Shown piece by piece: positions 1-5,974 of a DNA stretch of 8,831 nt. Source of the DNA: an uncultured Ruminococcus sp. (GTDB lineage Bacteria > Bacillota_A > Clostridia > Oscillospirales > Acutalibacteraceae). The notes beneath the pieces are model-generated. The model saw only the letters and a list, made by a program, of their open reading frames with translations, was not told the origin of the DNA and did not search any database. The DNA is taken from positions 1-8,831 of the forward strand of contig CADBXH010000078.1 in the NCBI GenBank assembly GCA_902798605.1. Direction: 5' to 3'. Positions within the stretch are counted from its first letter, which is position 1. Every line of letters begins with the position of its first letter. The translations under genes were made by a program, and so were the position numbers.

Positions 1-689
1 TACAGAGCAAAACAAACTGCAAAAAGTTCATAGCCTATTTTCAGCCGTTTACAAACACCTACGCCGATGTTGAGTATCTCGGAAAAATCTATTACGAAGC
101 GATAAAGCCGGATGAGATAGTCGCGCTGTCTGTTGCCACAAGACCCGATTGCCTCGGCGATGATGTGCTCGCCTTGCTCGATGAGATAATTAAAATCAAA
201 CCTGTCTGGGTCGAGCTCGGCTTGCAGACTATCCACAAAAGCTCTGCCGACTATATCAGGCGCGGCTATGAGCTTGACGTGTATGATAAAGCAATAGCGG
301 ATTTGCGAAAGATCGGCATATATATTATCACCCACGTTATCTTAGGTCTTCCGGGCGAGAGCAGGGAGCAAATGATCGAAAGCGCGGTTTACGCCGCCGA
401 ACGGAGCGACGGAATAAAGCTACAGCTTTTGCACGTTCTAAAAGGGACAGACCTGCTTGACGACTACAACAAAGGACTTTTCAAGACCATGACGCTCGAC
501 GAGTACGTCGACATTCTCTGCGAATGTATAGAGCGAATACCAAAGGATACCGCGATCCACCGCATCACGGGCGACGGCGACAAAAAACTGCTTGTCGCGC
601 CGATGTGGAGCGCCGATAAAAAGCGTGTGCTCAACACGATCAATAGAGAATTTAACAAAAGAAATATAATACAAGGGAATAAGTATTAA
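1..689 (+). CDS. Radical SAM protein, YhcC/TIGR01212-type, 5'-truncated by window edge
   Basis: The reading frame is open from the left edge (first full codon at base 3) to TAA at 687-689, giving 228 residues of the C-terminal part. The near-edge segment reads FIAYFQPFTNTYADVEYL, then ATRPDC, VWVELGLQT, HVILGLPGE, IKLQLLHVLKGT and HRITGDG. This order matches my recollection of the TIGR01212 family (E. coli YhcC). The N-terminal CxxxCxxC segment that binds the 4Fe-4S cluster should lie roughly 75-90 residues upstream, outside the window. Family members are presumed to be SAM-radical enzymes; their substrate is not settled to my knowledge. An internal GTG at 165 could be taken as a start, but it sits inside conserved sequence and the frame clearly continues upstream. 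The gene stops 3 bases before a hairpin and converges on the tRNA gene. No neighbour suggests a pathway. Confidence 0.9.
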   Translation, partial: QSKTNCKKFIAYFQPFTNTYADVEYLGKIYYEAIKPDEIVALSVATRPDCLGDDVLALLDEIIKIKPVWVELGLQTIHKSSADYIRRGYELDVYDKAIADLRKIGIYIITHVILGLPGESREQMIESAVYAAERSDGIKLQLLHVLKGTDLLDDYNKGLFKTMTLDEYVDILCECIERIPKDTAIHRITGDGDKKLLVAPMWSADKKRVLNTINREFNKRNIIQGNKY

Positions 690-692
690 AAA

Positions 693-731
693 ACGCCTTG
701 CTCAAAACCTGAATTGGTTTAAGCAAGGCGT
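693..731. terminator. Bidirectional hairpin terminator between radical SAM gene and tRNA-Ser
   Basis: ACGCCTTGCT (693-702) pairs perfectly with AGCAAGGCGT (722-731). An inner AAACC (705-709)/GGTTT (716-720) stem sits above a small internal loop. Six A's (688-693) lie on the left and TATATTTT (731-738) on the right, so a U-tract follows the stem in both directions. It can end the plus-strand radical SAM transcript and the minus-strand tRNA transcript. Confidence 0.85.
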
Positions 732-737
732 ATATTT

Positions 738-830
738 TGGCGGAGAGAAGGGGATTCGAACCCCTGGTACGGTGATTACCGTACACATGATTTCCAATCA
801 TGCTCCTTCGGCCATCTCGGACATCTCTCC
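738..830 (-). tRNA. tRNA-Ser(GGA)
   Basis: Read on the minus strand, the acceptor strand GGAGAGA (830-824) pairs in all seven positions with TCTCTCC (748-742). Discriminator G741 and an encoded CCA (740-738) follow. The anticodon arm is ATGATTGGAAATCAT with anticodon GGA, which reads UCC/UCU serine codons. A long variable arm, TGTACGGTAATCACCGTAC, marks a class II tRNA, as expected for serine. The T-arm GGGGTTCGAATCCCC is perfect. The gene is complete and unbroken, and no copy of its 3' end occurs elsewhere in the window. Confidence 0.97.
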
Positions 831-844
831 AAACAACGCTACAT

Positions 845-873
845 ATTATAACAAATATTTTTTTAAAAATCAA
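845..873 (-). promoter_or_regulatory. Sigma-A-type promoter of tRNA-Ser
   Basis: On the minus strand the -35 box is TTGATT (873-868), followed by a 17-base spacer and a perfect -10 TATAAT (850-845). The predicted transcription start is near 838, eight bases before the mature tRNA 5' end. Box match and spacing are both close to ideal. Confidence 0.8.
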
Positions 874-900
874 GTAAATAATAATTTATTTTTTTATAAT

Positions 901-927
901 TGCAGGTTTTATTTGCAGGTTTGCAGG
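901..927 (+). repeat. Three short TGCAGG direct repeats in AT-rich spacer
   Basis: TGCAGG occurs at 901-906, 914-919 and 922-927; the first two copies extend to TGCAGGTTT. They sit in the AT-rich gap (831-1091) between the tRNA promoter and the next gene. The rest of that gap shows only A/T tracts, including an AAAAAATTTTTT palindrome at 1010-1021. No function can be assigned. Possible readings are slippage repeats or worn recombination debris at the island edge. Confidence 0.35.
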
Positions 928-1056
928 AATGCATTCAACATGTAACAGTTGTTGAGCAGAAATTACATATTTATTGAAATAAAATATATGAGTAAAACAA
1001 ATAAGAATTAAAAAATTTTTTCATAATGTGGGTTAGAATTATTTAAGTAGTGGGTA

Positions 1057-1062
1057 TATAAT
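1057..1062 (+). promoter_or_regulatory. Candidate -10 box for the NLQLF-leader gene
   Basis: A perfect TATAAT lies 30 bases before the start codon at 1092, with a predicted transcript start near 1069. No good -35 is visible; the best is TTAGAA (1033-1038) at 18 bases, matching three of six positions. The surrounding sequence is very AT-rich, so chance matches are likely. Confidence 0.4.
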
Positions 1063-1091
1063 TTAGATATTAAACAAAGGAGGTTTTCTTT

Positions 1092-1805
1092 ATGATAAAA
1101 AAACTTGAATTCAATTTGCAACTTTTTGGTTATGTTAATGATTTGAAAAATATCTATGATAAAGCTATCGCTCAGGGTATTAGGGCGGAGAATAAGGAGA
1201 GCGTAAGTGAGAAGTTTGCAAGTAGATATGCAAAACAAGGTGGAGAATGGTCAGAAGCCTTGACAGGAGCTGAATGGGCAAAGTATAATAATGCTATAAC
1301 ATCTGGTGTTGACACGGGTTTGAGAATTAGTGATAACTCAATTCTTGTAGAATGCGAAGAAGGCAACATATATGATTATAAATTTATTATATTTGATAAT
1401 TCTTTTGAAGATAATCCTATAAAAAGTATTTACGCAATAGGAAATTTGGATTATAATATAAATGATTTAAGGACTATTGCCGAATATATTAACGGTGTTG
1501 AGGAGAGACGATATGCTAAACAGGAAATGCTTAAAGAAGTACTCAGACGTAATGCTGAAAAGTTTGGATATGTACTCAGACGATACAACTCTGAAATTGG
1601 AGGATATGATCACGTCGGAGGAACGTTTACAAAAAATAGAGCAGATTTTGTCGACAAATCCAACGGAGCAGCAACTTATACAGCAGCTGGACAAATTAAA
1701 TACTCCGACCGAGTAACACAAAACCACAACGACTACCTCTCCGCCGTAGAGCGCGGCGATATGAAAACCGCTCAGAAAATGACTGATTATAAAGAGGATA
1801 TTTAA
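1092..1805 (+). CDS. NLQLF-leader phage/ICE-type protein, apparently C-terminally truncated
   Basis: This is a 237-residue ORF. Its ATG is chosen by a strong ribosome binding site, AAAGGAGG at 1077-1083, eight bases upstream. The N-terminus MIKKLEFNLQLFG carries the NLQ(L/F)F leader that I associate with capsid and other structural or accessory proteins of Firmicutes phages. The middle (about residues 70-150) is unrecognised. Residues 203-207 are KYSDR, and DYLSAVERGDMKTAQKM ends at residue 230. From memory, this resembles a motif in large multidomain phage and conjugative-element proteins, where it normally runs on into VDEAA and a further domain. Here it changes abruptly to TDYKEDI and stops. 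The gene is therefore likely a remnant that lost its C-terminal domain, with a breakpoint near 1781. Its first 550 bases are much more AT-rich than the flanks, supporting horizontal origin. An internal ORF in another frame is discussed under findings. No enzymatic function is claimed. Confidence 0.6.
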   Translation: MIKKLEFNLQLFGYVNDLKNIYDKAIAQGIRAENKESVSEKFASRYAKQGGEWSEALTGAEWAKYNNAITSGVDTGLRISDNSILVECEEGNIYDYKFIIFDNSFEDNPIKSIYAIGNLDYNINDLRTIAEYINGVEERRYAKQEMLKEVLRRNAEKFGYVLRRYNSEIGGYDHVGGTFTKNRADFVDKSNGAATYTAAGQIKYSDRVTQNHNDYLSAVERGDMKTAQKMTDYKEDI

Positions 1806-1806
1806 C

Positions 1807-2604
1807 TTGAAACGCATTTTTTCTATATTTTTTATTTTTCTGTTCATTATTTCAATATCAATAAACGCATATTCTGCTGCCGAAACCGTAAACTTTTCTC
1901 TTCAATCGGCAGAAGCCAAAAAGAACAGGATCGTAACCCTTGAATTTAACTGTGACAACAGCAACAAGCTTGCGGCGGGGATCTTTGAGTTTACCTATGA
2001 TAAATCAATACTGGAGTTCAAAGGCGCGGAGACCGATGACGGTATCAAGGTCAAATATAACGAAACTGATAATAATATAAAGCTTGTCTATCATAATCAA
2101 TCAGAAACAAGCGTCGGGTCGGGCGTTATATTCAAGCTCAAATTCAAAACTCTCGATTACGGCAAATCGGATATATCCTTTAAGGCGTCTCAGTGTGTGG
2201 ATTTTGCGCCGAATGATATTTCGGTAGGGAAGTGCAGCGCGGGAACTATCAGCGTCGACCCAAACGCCGTTGATACCGACGGCTCATCGGGTTCAAAAAC
2301 ATCCGCTGCCGCTTCATCAAAAGAAAAATCAAAGAACGAAAAAAACAGTAAGAATAAAAGTAAAGATAAAAGTAAAAGCACAAAAAACGGCGGTTCCGGT
2401 GATGATGAGGACGAGTCGGAAGACTCCGAAAAAACTTCGCTCGAAAACCTCGGAGAGCTAAACGATATTGAGGAAAACCCCGGCAATAACGCGCTTTTGT
2501 ATTTTATCCTTATCGGCACGGGAGTTTTGGTGTTGACTCTGACCGCAATTAAAATATTCAAGAAAATTTCTGCCAAAAAGATTAATAAAACTAATAAAAA
2601 TTAA
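1807..2604 (+). CDS. Secreted membrane-anchored protein with one cohesin-like domain
   Basis: This 265-residue protein starts at TTG 1807, chosen because GAGG (1794-1797) lies nine bases upstream and the N-terminus is a clear signal peptide (MKR, hydrophobic 4-20, cleavage near AYSA at 21-24). Residues about 26-151 resemble a cohesin module: a beta-rich stretch with LAAGIFEFTYDKSILEFKG, then GSGVIFKLKFKT and a closing AGTISV. Residues 155-195 form a Ser/Lys linker and 198-222 an acidic stretch. A membrane helix (about 230-251) precedes a lysine-rich tail, giving an extracellular domain anchored at the C-terminus. Cohesins bind dockerins in cellulosomes, but lone cohesin-like modules also occur in proteins unconnected with cellulose, and no dockerin or glycosidase is present here. 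It starts one base after the stop of the phage-like gene, so it may be co-transcribed with it. No clear terminator follows. Confidence 0.8.
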   Translation: MKRIFSIFFIFLFIISISINAYSAAETVNFSLQSAEAKKNRIVTLEFNCDNSNKLAAGIFEFTYDKSILEFKGAETDDGIKVKYNETDNNIKLVYHNQSETSVGSGVIFKLKFKTLDYGKSDISFKASQCVDFAPNDISVGKCSAGTISVDPNAVDTDGSSGSKTSAAASSKEKSKNEKNSKNKSKDKSKSTKNGGSGDDEDESEDSEKTSLENLGELNDIEENPGNNALLYFILIGTGVLVLTLTAIKIFKKISAKKINKTNKN

Positions 2605-2621
2605 ATAATCATAAATTTTTT

Positions 2622-2685
2622 TGCATAAATTGCGATAAAAATCTTGATTTTTCTGCATAACTCTGCTATATTAGTATTTGCATAA
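2622..2685 (+). promoter_or_regulatory. Three TGCATAA repeats around the transporter promoter (possible operator)
   Basis: TGCATAA occurs at 2622-2628 (upstream of -35), 2654-2660 (in the spacer) and 2679-2685 (at the predicted transcription start). A perfect 7-base inverted repeat, AAAAATC (2637-2643)/GATTTTT (2646-2652), overlaps the -35. Repeats bracketing a promoter suggest a repressor site. TGCAT-type half-sites recall ArgR/AhrC boxes, which would suit an amino-acid importer, but spacing and symmetry are imperfect, so this is only a suggestion. Confidence 0.35.
2644..2672 (+). promoter_or_regulatory. Promoter of the amino-acid ABC transporter operon
   Basis: The -35 is TTGATT (2644-2649), followed by a 17-base spacer and -10 TATATT (2667-2672). 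An extended -10 TG sits one base before the -10 (2664-2665). The predicted start is near 2679, leaving a leader of about 28 bases that contains AAAGGAG (2690-2696) before ATG 2707. Confidence 0.75.
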
Positions 2686-2706
2686 TTTTAAAGGAGATGT
2701 ATTATT

Positions 2707-3543
2707 ATGAAAAGGTTTTTAGCACTATTCTTAGTTGCCGCTTTACTCTGCACAACAGCGATCGCTTTTGCAGGCTGCGGTGAAAAGGAAGATTCATCAG
2801 CAGCATCAGACAAGGCAACAGCCGACAGCGCAACAGGCGACAGCGCTTCGGGCGACAGTGCAAACACGGGCTCAAAGGGTGAGCTTCATATGGCTACAAA
2901 CGCAGCTTTCGAGCCCTATGAATATAAAGAGGGCGACGAGATCATCGGTATCGACGCCGAGATCGCTCAGGCTATCTGCGACAAGCTCGGTTACACACTC
3001 GTGATCGACGATATGGAGTTTGACGCTATTATCACTGCCGTAAGCACAGGCAAGGCTGACTTCGGTATGGCAGGTATGACTGTTACCGATGAGAGAAAGA
3101 AGAGCGTTGACTTTACCGATCCCTACACAAACGCTATCCAGGCTATCATCGTAAACGATGGCGAAGATACAGTTAAAACAAAGGCTGACCTCGACGGAAA
3201 AACTATCGGCGTTCAGCTTGGCACAACAGGCGACATCTATGTTTCCGATCCCGAAAATGTAAAGGATGCAAAGGTAGAGCGCTTCAGCAAGGGTGCAGAC
3301 GCTGTTCTTGCCCTTACACAGAAGAAGGTTGACGCTGTCGTAATCGACAACGAGCCCGCCAAGAAGTTCGTAGAGCAGAACCCCGGCACAAAGATCCTTG
3401 ACGAGCCCTTCGAGAACGAGGAATACGCTATTTGCCTCAAGCAGGGCAGCGACCTCACCGAAGAGTTCAACAAAGCTCTCAAGGAACTCAAGGATGACGG
3501 TACAGTTCAGAAGATCATCGACAAGTACATCAAAGCATCCTAA
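2707..3543 (+). CDS. Amino-acid ABC transporter substrate-binding lipoprotein
   Basis: This 278-residue family 3 solute-binding protein (SBP_bac_3) captures a polar amino acid outside the membrane and delivers it to the permease. The start is fixed by AAAGGAG ten bases upstream. A signal peptide ends in lipobox FAGC, with Cys24 as the lipidated residue. A Ser/Ala/Asp linker with GDSA-type repeats spans 25-58, and the binding domain covers about 59-278. Family landmarks are GIDAEIAQAI (81-90), MTVTDER (124-130; Arg130 is expected to bind the substrate carboxylate), DFTDPY (135-140), GTTGD (172-176) and Asp214 in VVIDNEP, expected near the substrate amine. The family includes Gln, His, Arg, Lys and cystine binders, and I cannot choose among them from sequence. 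It is first in the operon and is followed by a hairpin that probably keeps its expression above that of the membrane parts. Confidence 0.93.
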   Translation: MKRFLALFLVAALLCTTAIAFAGCGEKEDSSAASDKATADSATGDSASGDSANTGSKGELHMATNAAFEPYEYKEGDEIIGIDAEIAQAICDKLGYTLVIDDMEFDAIITAVSTGKADFGMAGMTVTDERKKSVDFTDPYTNAIQAIIVNDGEDTVKTKADLDGKTIGVQLGTTGDIYVSDPENVKDAKVERFSKGADAVLALTQKKVDAVVIDNEPAKKFVEQNPGTKILDEPFENEEYAICLKQGSDLTEEFNKALKELKDDGTVQKIIDKYIKAS

Positions 3544-3557
3544 TTAAAGAATTAAAG

Positions 3558-3586
3558 ACAAGGCGGGTGTTTTTTACCCGCTTTGT
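3558..3586 (+). terminator. Intra-operon hairpin (partial terminator) after the binding-protein gene
   Basis: ACAAGGCGGGT (3558-3568) pairs with ACCCGCTTTGT (3576-3586) through 11 positions, including one G-U, around a loop of GTTTTTT. TGTTTGTT follows, a weak U-tract. With no promoter visible before the permease, it likely acts as a partial terminator or 3' stabiliser that favours the binding protein over the downstream genes. Confidence 0.65.
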
Positions 3587-3606
3587 TGTTTGTTAAGGAA
3601 GATTTT

Positions 3607-4338
3607 ATGGAAGATTTTTTCAGCGGTTTAGCTCAAAGCTTTGAGTCAACATTTATAACAGACGATCGCTGGCTGCAGCTTTTAAAGGGCTTGGGGGTCA
3701 CAATCGAAATAACCCTTGTCGCGGCGATAATCGGTCTTGTTATCGGCTTTTTGCTCGCGATAGTACGCTCAACCTACGATATGCAGCTTCGCGGCAAAAA
3801 GTGTGTGAAATTCAGCGATTATGTTCTAAAGTTTCTAAACGTGATTTGCAATGTTTACATAACAATAATCCGCGGAACACCTGTTGTCATCCAGCTGATG
3901 ATTATGTATTTTATAGTCTTTGCGAGCTCGCGCAACGGCATATTTGCTGCGTTTCTCTCGTTCGGTATGAACTCGGGCGCCTATGTTGCCGAGATTGTCC
4001 GTTCGGGTATTATGTCGATTGACAAGGGACAGTTTGAGGCAAGTCGTTCGCTCGGCTTCAATTACAGAGATACTATGACTCTTGTTATCCTTCCGCAGGC
4101 GTTCAAAAATATCCTGCCTGCTTTGGGCAACGAGTTCATTGTTCTTGTAAAGGAGACCTCTGTAGCGGGTTATGTCGCGCTTCAGGATCTTACCTATATC
4201 GGTAACTATATCCGTTCAAGAACATACGAGGCGTTTTTCCCGCTTATCACTATCGCGCTCATTTACCTGATAATCGTTTTGATTCTACAGTTCTTCTTAA
4301 AGAAGCTCGAGAGGAGGCTGCGTAACAGTGACCACTGA
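3607..4338 (+). CDS. Amino-acid ABC transporter permease, HisM/GlnP family
   Basis: This 243-residue inner-membrane protein probably works as a homodimer, since only one permease gene is present. The start at ATG 3607 is chosen over TTG 3583 because AAGGAAG (3595-3601) lies just upstream and TTG 3583 falls inside the preceding hairpin. Family landmarks are a first membrane helix near 29-53, RGTPVVIQL (89-97), [13 protein letters not shown] (113-125) and the EAA loop, [14 protein letters not shown] (134-147) followed by [16 protein letters not shown], which docks on the ATPase. The last helix ends near 231 and leaves a basic tail. Its 3' end overlaps the ATPase gene by 11 bases, suggesting translational coupling. 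Confidence 0.93.
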   Translation: MEDFFSGLAQSFESTFITDDRWLQLLKGLGVTIEITLVAAIIGLVIGFLLAIVRSTYDMQLRGKKCVKFSDYVLKFLNVICNVYITIIRGTPVVIQLMIMYFIVFASSRNGIFAAFLSFGMNSGAYVAEIVRSGIMSIDKGQFEASRSLGFNYRDTMTLVILPQAFKNILPALGNEFIVLVKETSVAGYVALQDLTYIGNYIRSRTYEAFFPLITIALIYLIIVLILQFFLKKLERRLRNSDH

Positions 4339-5065
4339 TGTGTTGATAAAGGTTGATAACCTCTGCAAGTCCTTTGATGACGTCGATGTATTAAAAGGTA
4401 TCAACGCCGAGATATATAAAGGTGACGTTGTGGTCGTCATCGGAGCTTCGGGCTCGGGCAAGTCTACGTTTTTGCGCTGTCTTAACCTGCTTGAAGAACC
4501 TACCTCGGGACAGATTTTCTTTGAGGGCGTCGATATCACCGACAAAAACGTCGATATCAACATTCACCGCCAAAAGATGGGTATGGTGTTCCAGCAGTTC
4601 AATCTCTTCCCGCATTTGACCGTATTGCAGAATATGACAATAGCTCCGATGAAGCTGTTGAATATGAGCAAAGAAGAAGCAAAAAAGAACGCTATGGCTC
4701 TTTTGGAGAGGGTTGGGCTTGCCGACAGAGCATACGCATATCCTTCGCAGCTTTCGGGCGGACAAAAGCAGCGTATCGCCATAGTTCGCGCGCTCGCTAT
4801 GAATCCCGACGTAATGCTCTTTGACGAGCCGACCTCGGCTCTCGACCCCGAAATGGTAGGAGAAGTCCTCGAGGTAATGAAGCAGCTCGCAAAAGAGGGA
4901 ATGACAATGGTAGTTGTCACCCACGAGATGGGCTTTGCGCGTGAAGTCGGCACAAGCGTTGTGTTTGTTGACGAGGGCGTTATTGTTGAGCAAGGCAATC
5001 CGAAGGAATTCTTTGAGAATCCCAAAAGCCCCAGACTAAAGGACTTTTTGTCCAAAGTTTTATAA
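4328..5065 (+). CDS. Amino-acid ABC transporter ATP-binding protein (GlnQ family)
   Basis: This 245-residue cytoplasmic ATPase powers the importer, and the length is normal for the family. All motifs are present: Walker [10 protein letters not shown] (39-47), Q-loop in [11 protein letters not shown] (Gln89/90), signature LSGGQKQR (142-149), Walker B VMLFDEP (162-168) with catalytic Glu167, D-loop SALD (170-173) and H-loop His199 in VVTHEMGFA. The start is GTG 4328, ten bases after GAGGAGG (4311-4317). GTG 4340 or TTG 4343 are possible but less well placed. It overlaps the permease gene and is followed by a strong terminator, so it closes the operon. Binding protein, permease and ATPase make a complete transporter. 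Confidence 0.94.
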   Translation: MTTDVLIKVDNLCKSFDDVDVLKGINAEIYKGDVVVVIGASGSGKSTFLRCLNLLEEPTSGQIFFEGVDITDKNVDINIHRQKMGMVFQQFNLFPHLTVLQNMTIAPMKLLNMSKEEAKKNAMALLERVGLADRAYAYPSQLSGGQKQRIAIVRALAMNPDVMLFDEPTSALDPEMVGEVLEVMKQLAKEGMTMVVVTHEMGFAREVGTSVVFVDEGVIVEQGNPKEFFENPKSPRLKDFLSKVL

Positions 5066-5101
5066 TAAATACTATTCAATGTTCTATTACAGAAAAATAC
5101 A

Positions 5102-5131
5102 AAACGCAAGCCGGTTTGGTTTGCGTTTTTT
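5102..5131 (+). terminator. Intrinsic terminator of the ABC transporter operon
   Basis: AAACGCAAGCC (5102-5112) pairs with GGTTTGCGTTT (5118-5128), with one G-U, around loop GGTTT. The run TTTTTT (5126-5131) overlaps the base of the stem. It is the strongest terminator in the window and separates the transporter from the pyrH operon. Confidence 0.9.
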
Positions 5132-5165
5132 CTGTGTATAAAAACAAAATATTTAGTGTTTTTCC

Positions 5166-5194
5166 TTTACTTTGCTTCCAATATATAGTATAAT
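5166..5194 (+). promoter_or_regulatory. Promoter of the pyrH-frr-uppS-cdsA-dxr operon
   Basis: The -35 is TTTACT (5166-5171, four of six matches), followed by a 17-base spacer and a perfect -10 TATAAT (5189-5194). The predicted start is near 5201, giving a short leader of about 20-27 bases with no room for a riboswitch. It lies directly after the transporter terminator, so pyrH transcription is probably independent. Confidence 0.75.
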
Positions 5195-5227
5195 TAAAGT
5201 AACTATAAATAATGGGGTGTTATGTGT

Positions 5228-5941
5228 ATGCAACCAAAATATAAAAGAATTCTGTTAAAGCTTTCGGGCGAATCGCTCGCCGGTGAAAATAAGCACGGAA
5301 TCGACTTTGACACAGTCGTTAAAATCTGCGAGCCTATCAAAAAATGCGTCGAAGCCGGCGTGCAGGTCGGCATAGTTGTCGGAGGCGGTAACTTCTGGCG
5401 CGGAAGAAGCTCCGGAGATATGGACAGGACGCGCGCAGACCATATGGGAATGCTCGCTACGGCAATCAACGCGCTCGGCGTTGCCGACGCTCTTGAAAGC
5501 CTCGATGTAGACGTCAGAGTCCAGACAGCTATCTCAATGCGTCAGGTAGCAGAGCCCTATATCCGCAACAAGGCTATGAGTCATCTCAACAAAGGCAGAG
5601 TAGTCATCTTCGGCTGCGGCACGGGCAACCCGTTCTTCAGCACCGACACAGCCGCCGCGCTCAGAGCCGTTGAGATCGAGGCGGACGTTATTATGAAGGC
5701 GACTATGGTCGACGGCGTTTATGACAGCGATCCCAAGACCAATCCCAACGCCAAAAGATACGATACTATATCTTATCAGGATGTGCTCAGCAAGGACCTG
5801 GCTGTAATGGACAGCACCGCTTCGGCGCTCTGTAAGGACAACGATCTGCCGATTCTCGTGTTCAGCATCGAAGATCCCGAGAACATTTACAAGGCTGTCT
5901 GCGGAGAAGATATAGGCACAGTCGTAGAAAATAAAAAATAA
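5228..5941 (+). CDS. pyrH: UMP kinase
   Basis: PyrH phosphorylates UMP to UDP with ATP, a step needed for all UTP and CTP synthesis, and acts as a cytoplasmic hexamer of the amino-acid-kinase fold. At 237 residues the length is normal. Landmarks are KLSGESLAG (11-19), [10 protein letters not shown] (51-60), [16 protein letters not shown] (68-83), [15 protein letters not shown] (129-143) and [10 protein letters not shown] (151-160). ATG 5228 is preferred because [15 protein letters not shown] matches the usual N-terminus and lies ten bases from the GG core of a weak GGGGTG site (5214-5219). ATG 5222, two codons earlier, is nearly as likely. It is the first gene after its own promoter. The frequent rpsB-tsf pair is not upstream here. 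frr follows after 33 bases. Confidence 0.96.
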   Translation: MQPKYKRILLKLSGESLAGENKHGIDFDTVVKICEPIKKCVEAGVQVGIVVGGGNFWRGRSSGDMDRTRADHMGMLATAINALGVADALESLDVDVRVQTAISMRQVAEPYIRNKAMSHLNKGRVVIFGCGTGNPFFSTDTAAALRAVEIEADVIMKATMVDGVYDSDPKTNPNAKRYDTISYQDVLSKDLAVMDSTASALCKDNDLPILVFSIEDPENIYKAVCGEDIGTVVENKK

Positions 5942-5974
5942 TTATTTGATAATATATATTTAGGAGGCATAAGT

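Noticed and set aside
165..689. Treating GTG 165 as the true start of the first gene
   Set aside because: The frame is open to the left edge and the upstream residues (FIAYFQPFTNTYA, ATRPDC) match the radical SAM family, so the gene is cut by the window.
738..830. tRNA-Ser as an integration (att) site for the adjacent island
   Set aside because: No repeat of the tRNA 3' end is found in the window, no integrase is present, and the island lies on the 5' side of the tRNA.
901..927. TGCAGG repeats as a CRISPR or iteron array
   Set aside because: Units are six to nine bases with irregular spacing of 8-13 bases, with no spacers, cas or rep genes nearby.
988..1011. Tiny MSKTNKN ORF whose DNA (991-1012) matches the 3' end of the cohesin-like gene (2584-2605) at 19 of 22 bases
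   Set aside because: It has no ribosome binding site, the similarity is in A-rich low-complexity sequence and does not extend upstream, so chance is the simpler explanation.
2190..2576. 128-codon minus-strand ORF opposite the cohesin-like gene
   Set aside because: Its Ser/Leu/Phe-rich product is the complement of the Lys/Ser/Asp/Glu linker codons; there is no start context.
2637..2652. AAAAATC/GATTTTT palindrome as terminator of the cohesin-like gene
   Set aside because: It is almost all A-T with a 2-base centre and overlaps the downstream -35 box. It is better seen as a possible operator.
4391..4993. 200-codon minus-strand ORF opposite the ABC ATPase gene (and a second one at 4564-5109)
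   Set aside because: Both lie antisense to a gene with every ABC motif intact, show no recognisable domain or ribosome binding site, and are explained by codon bias of the real gene.
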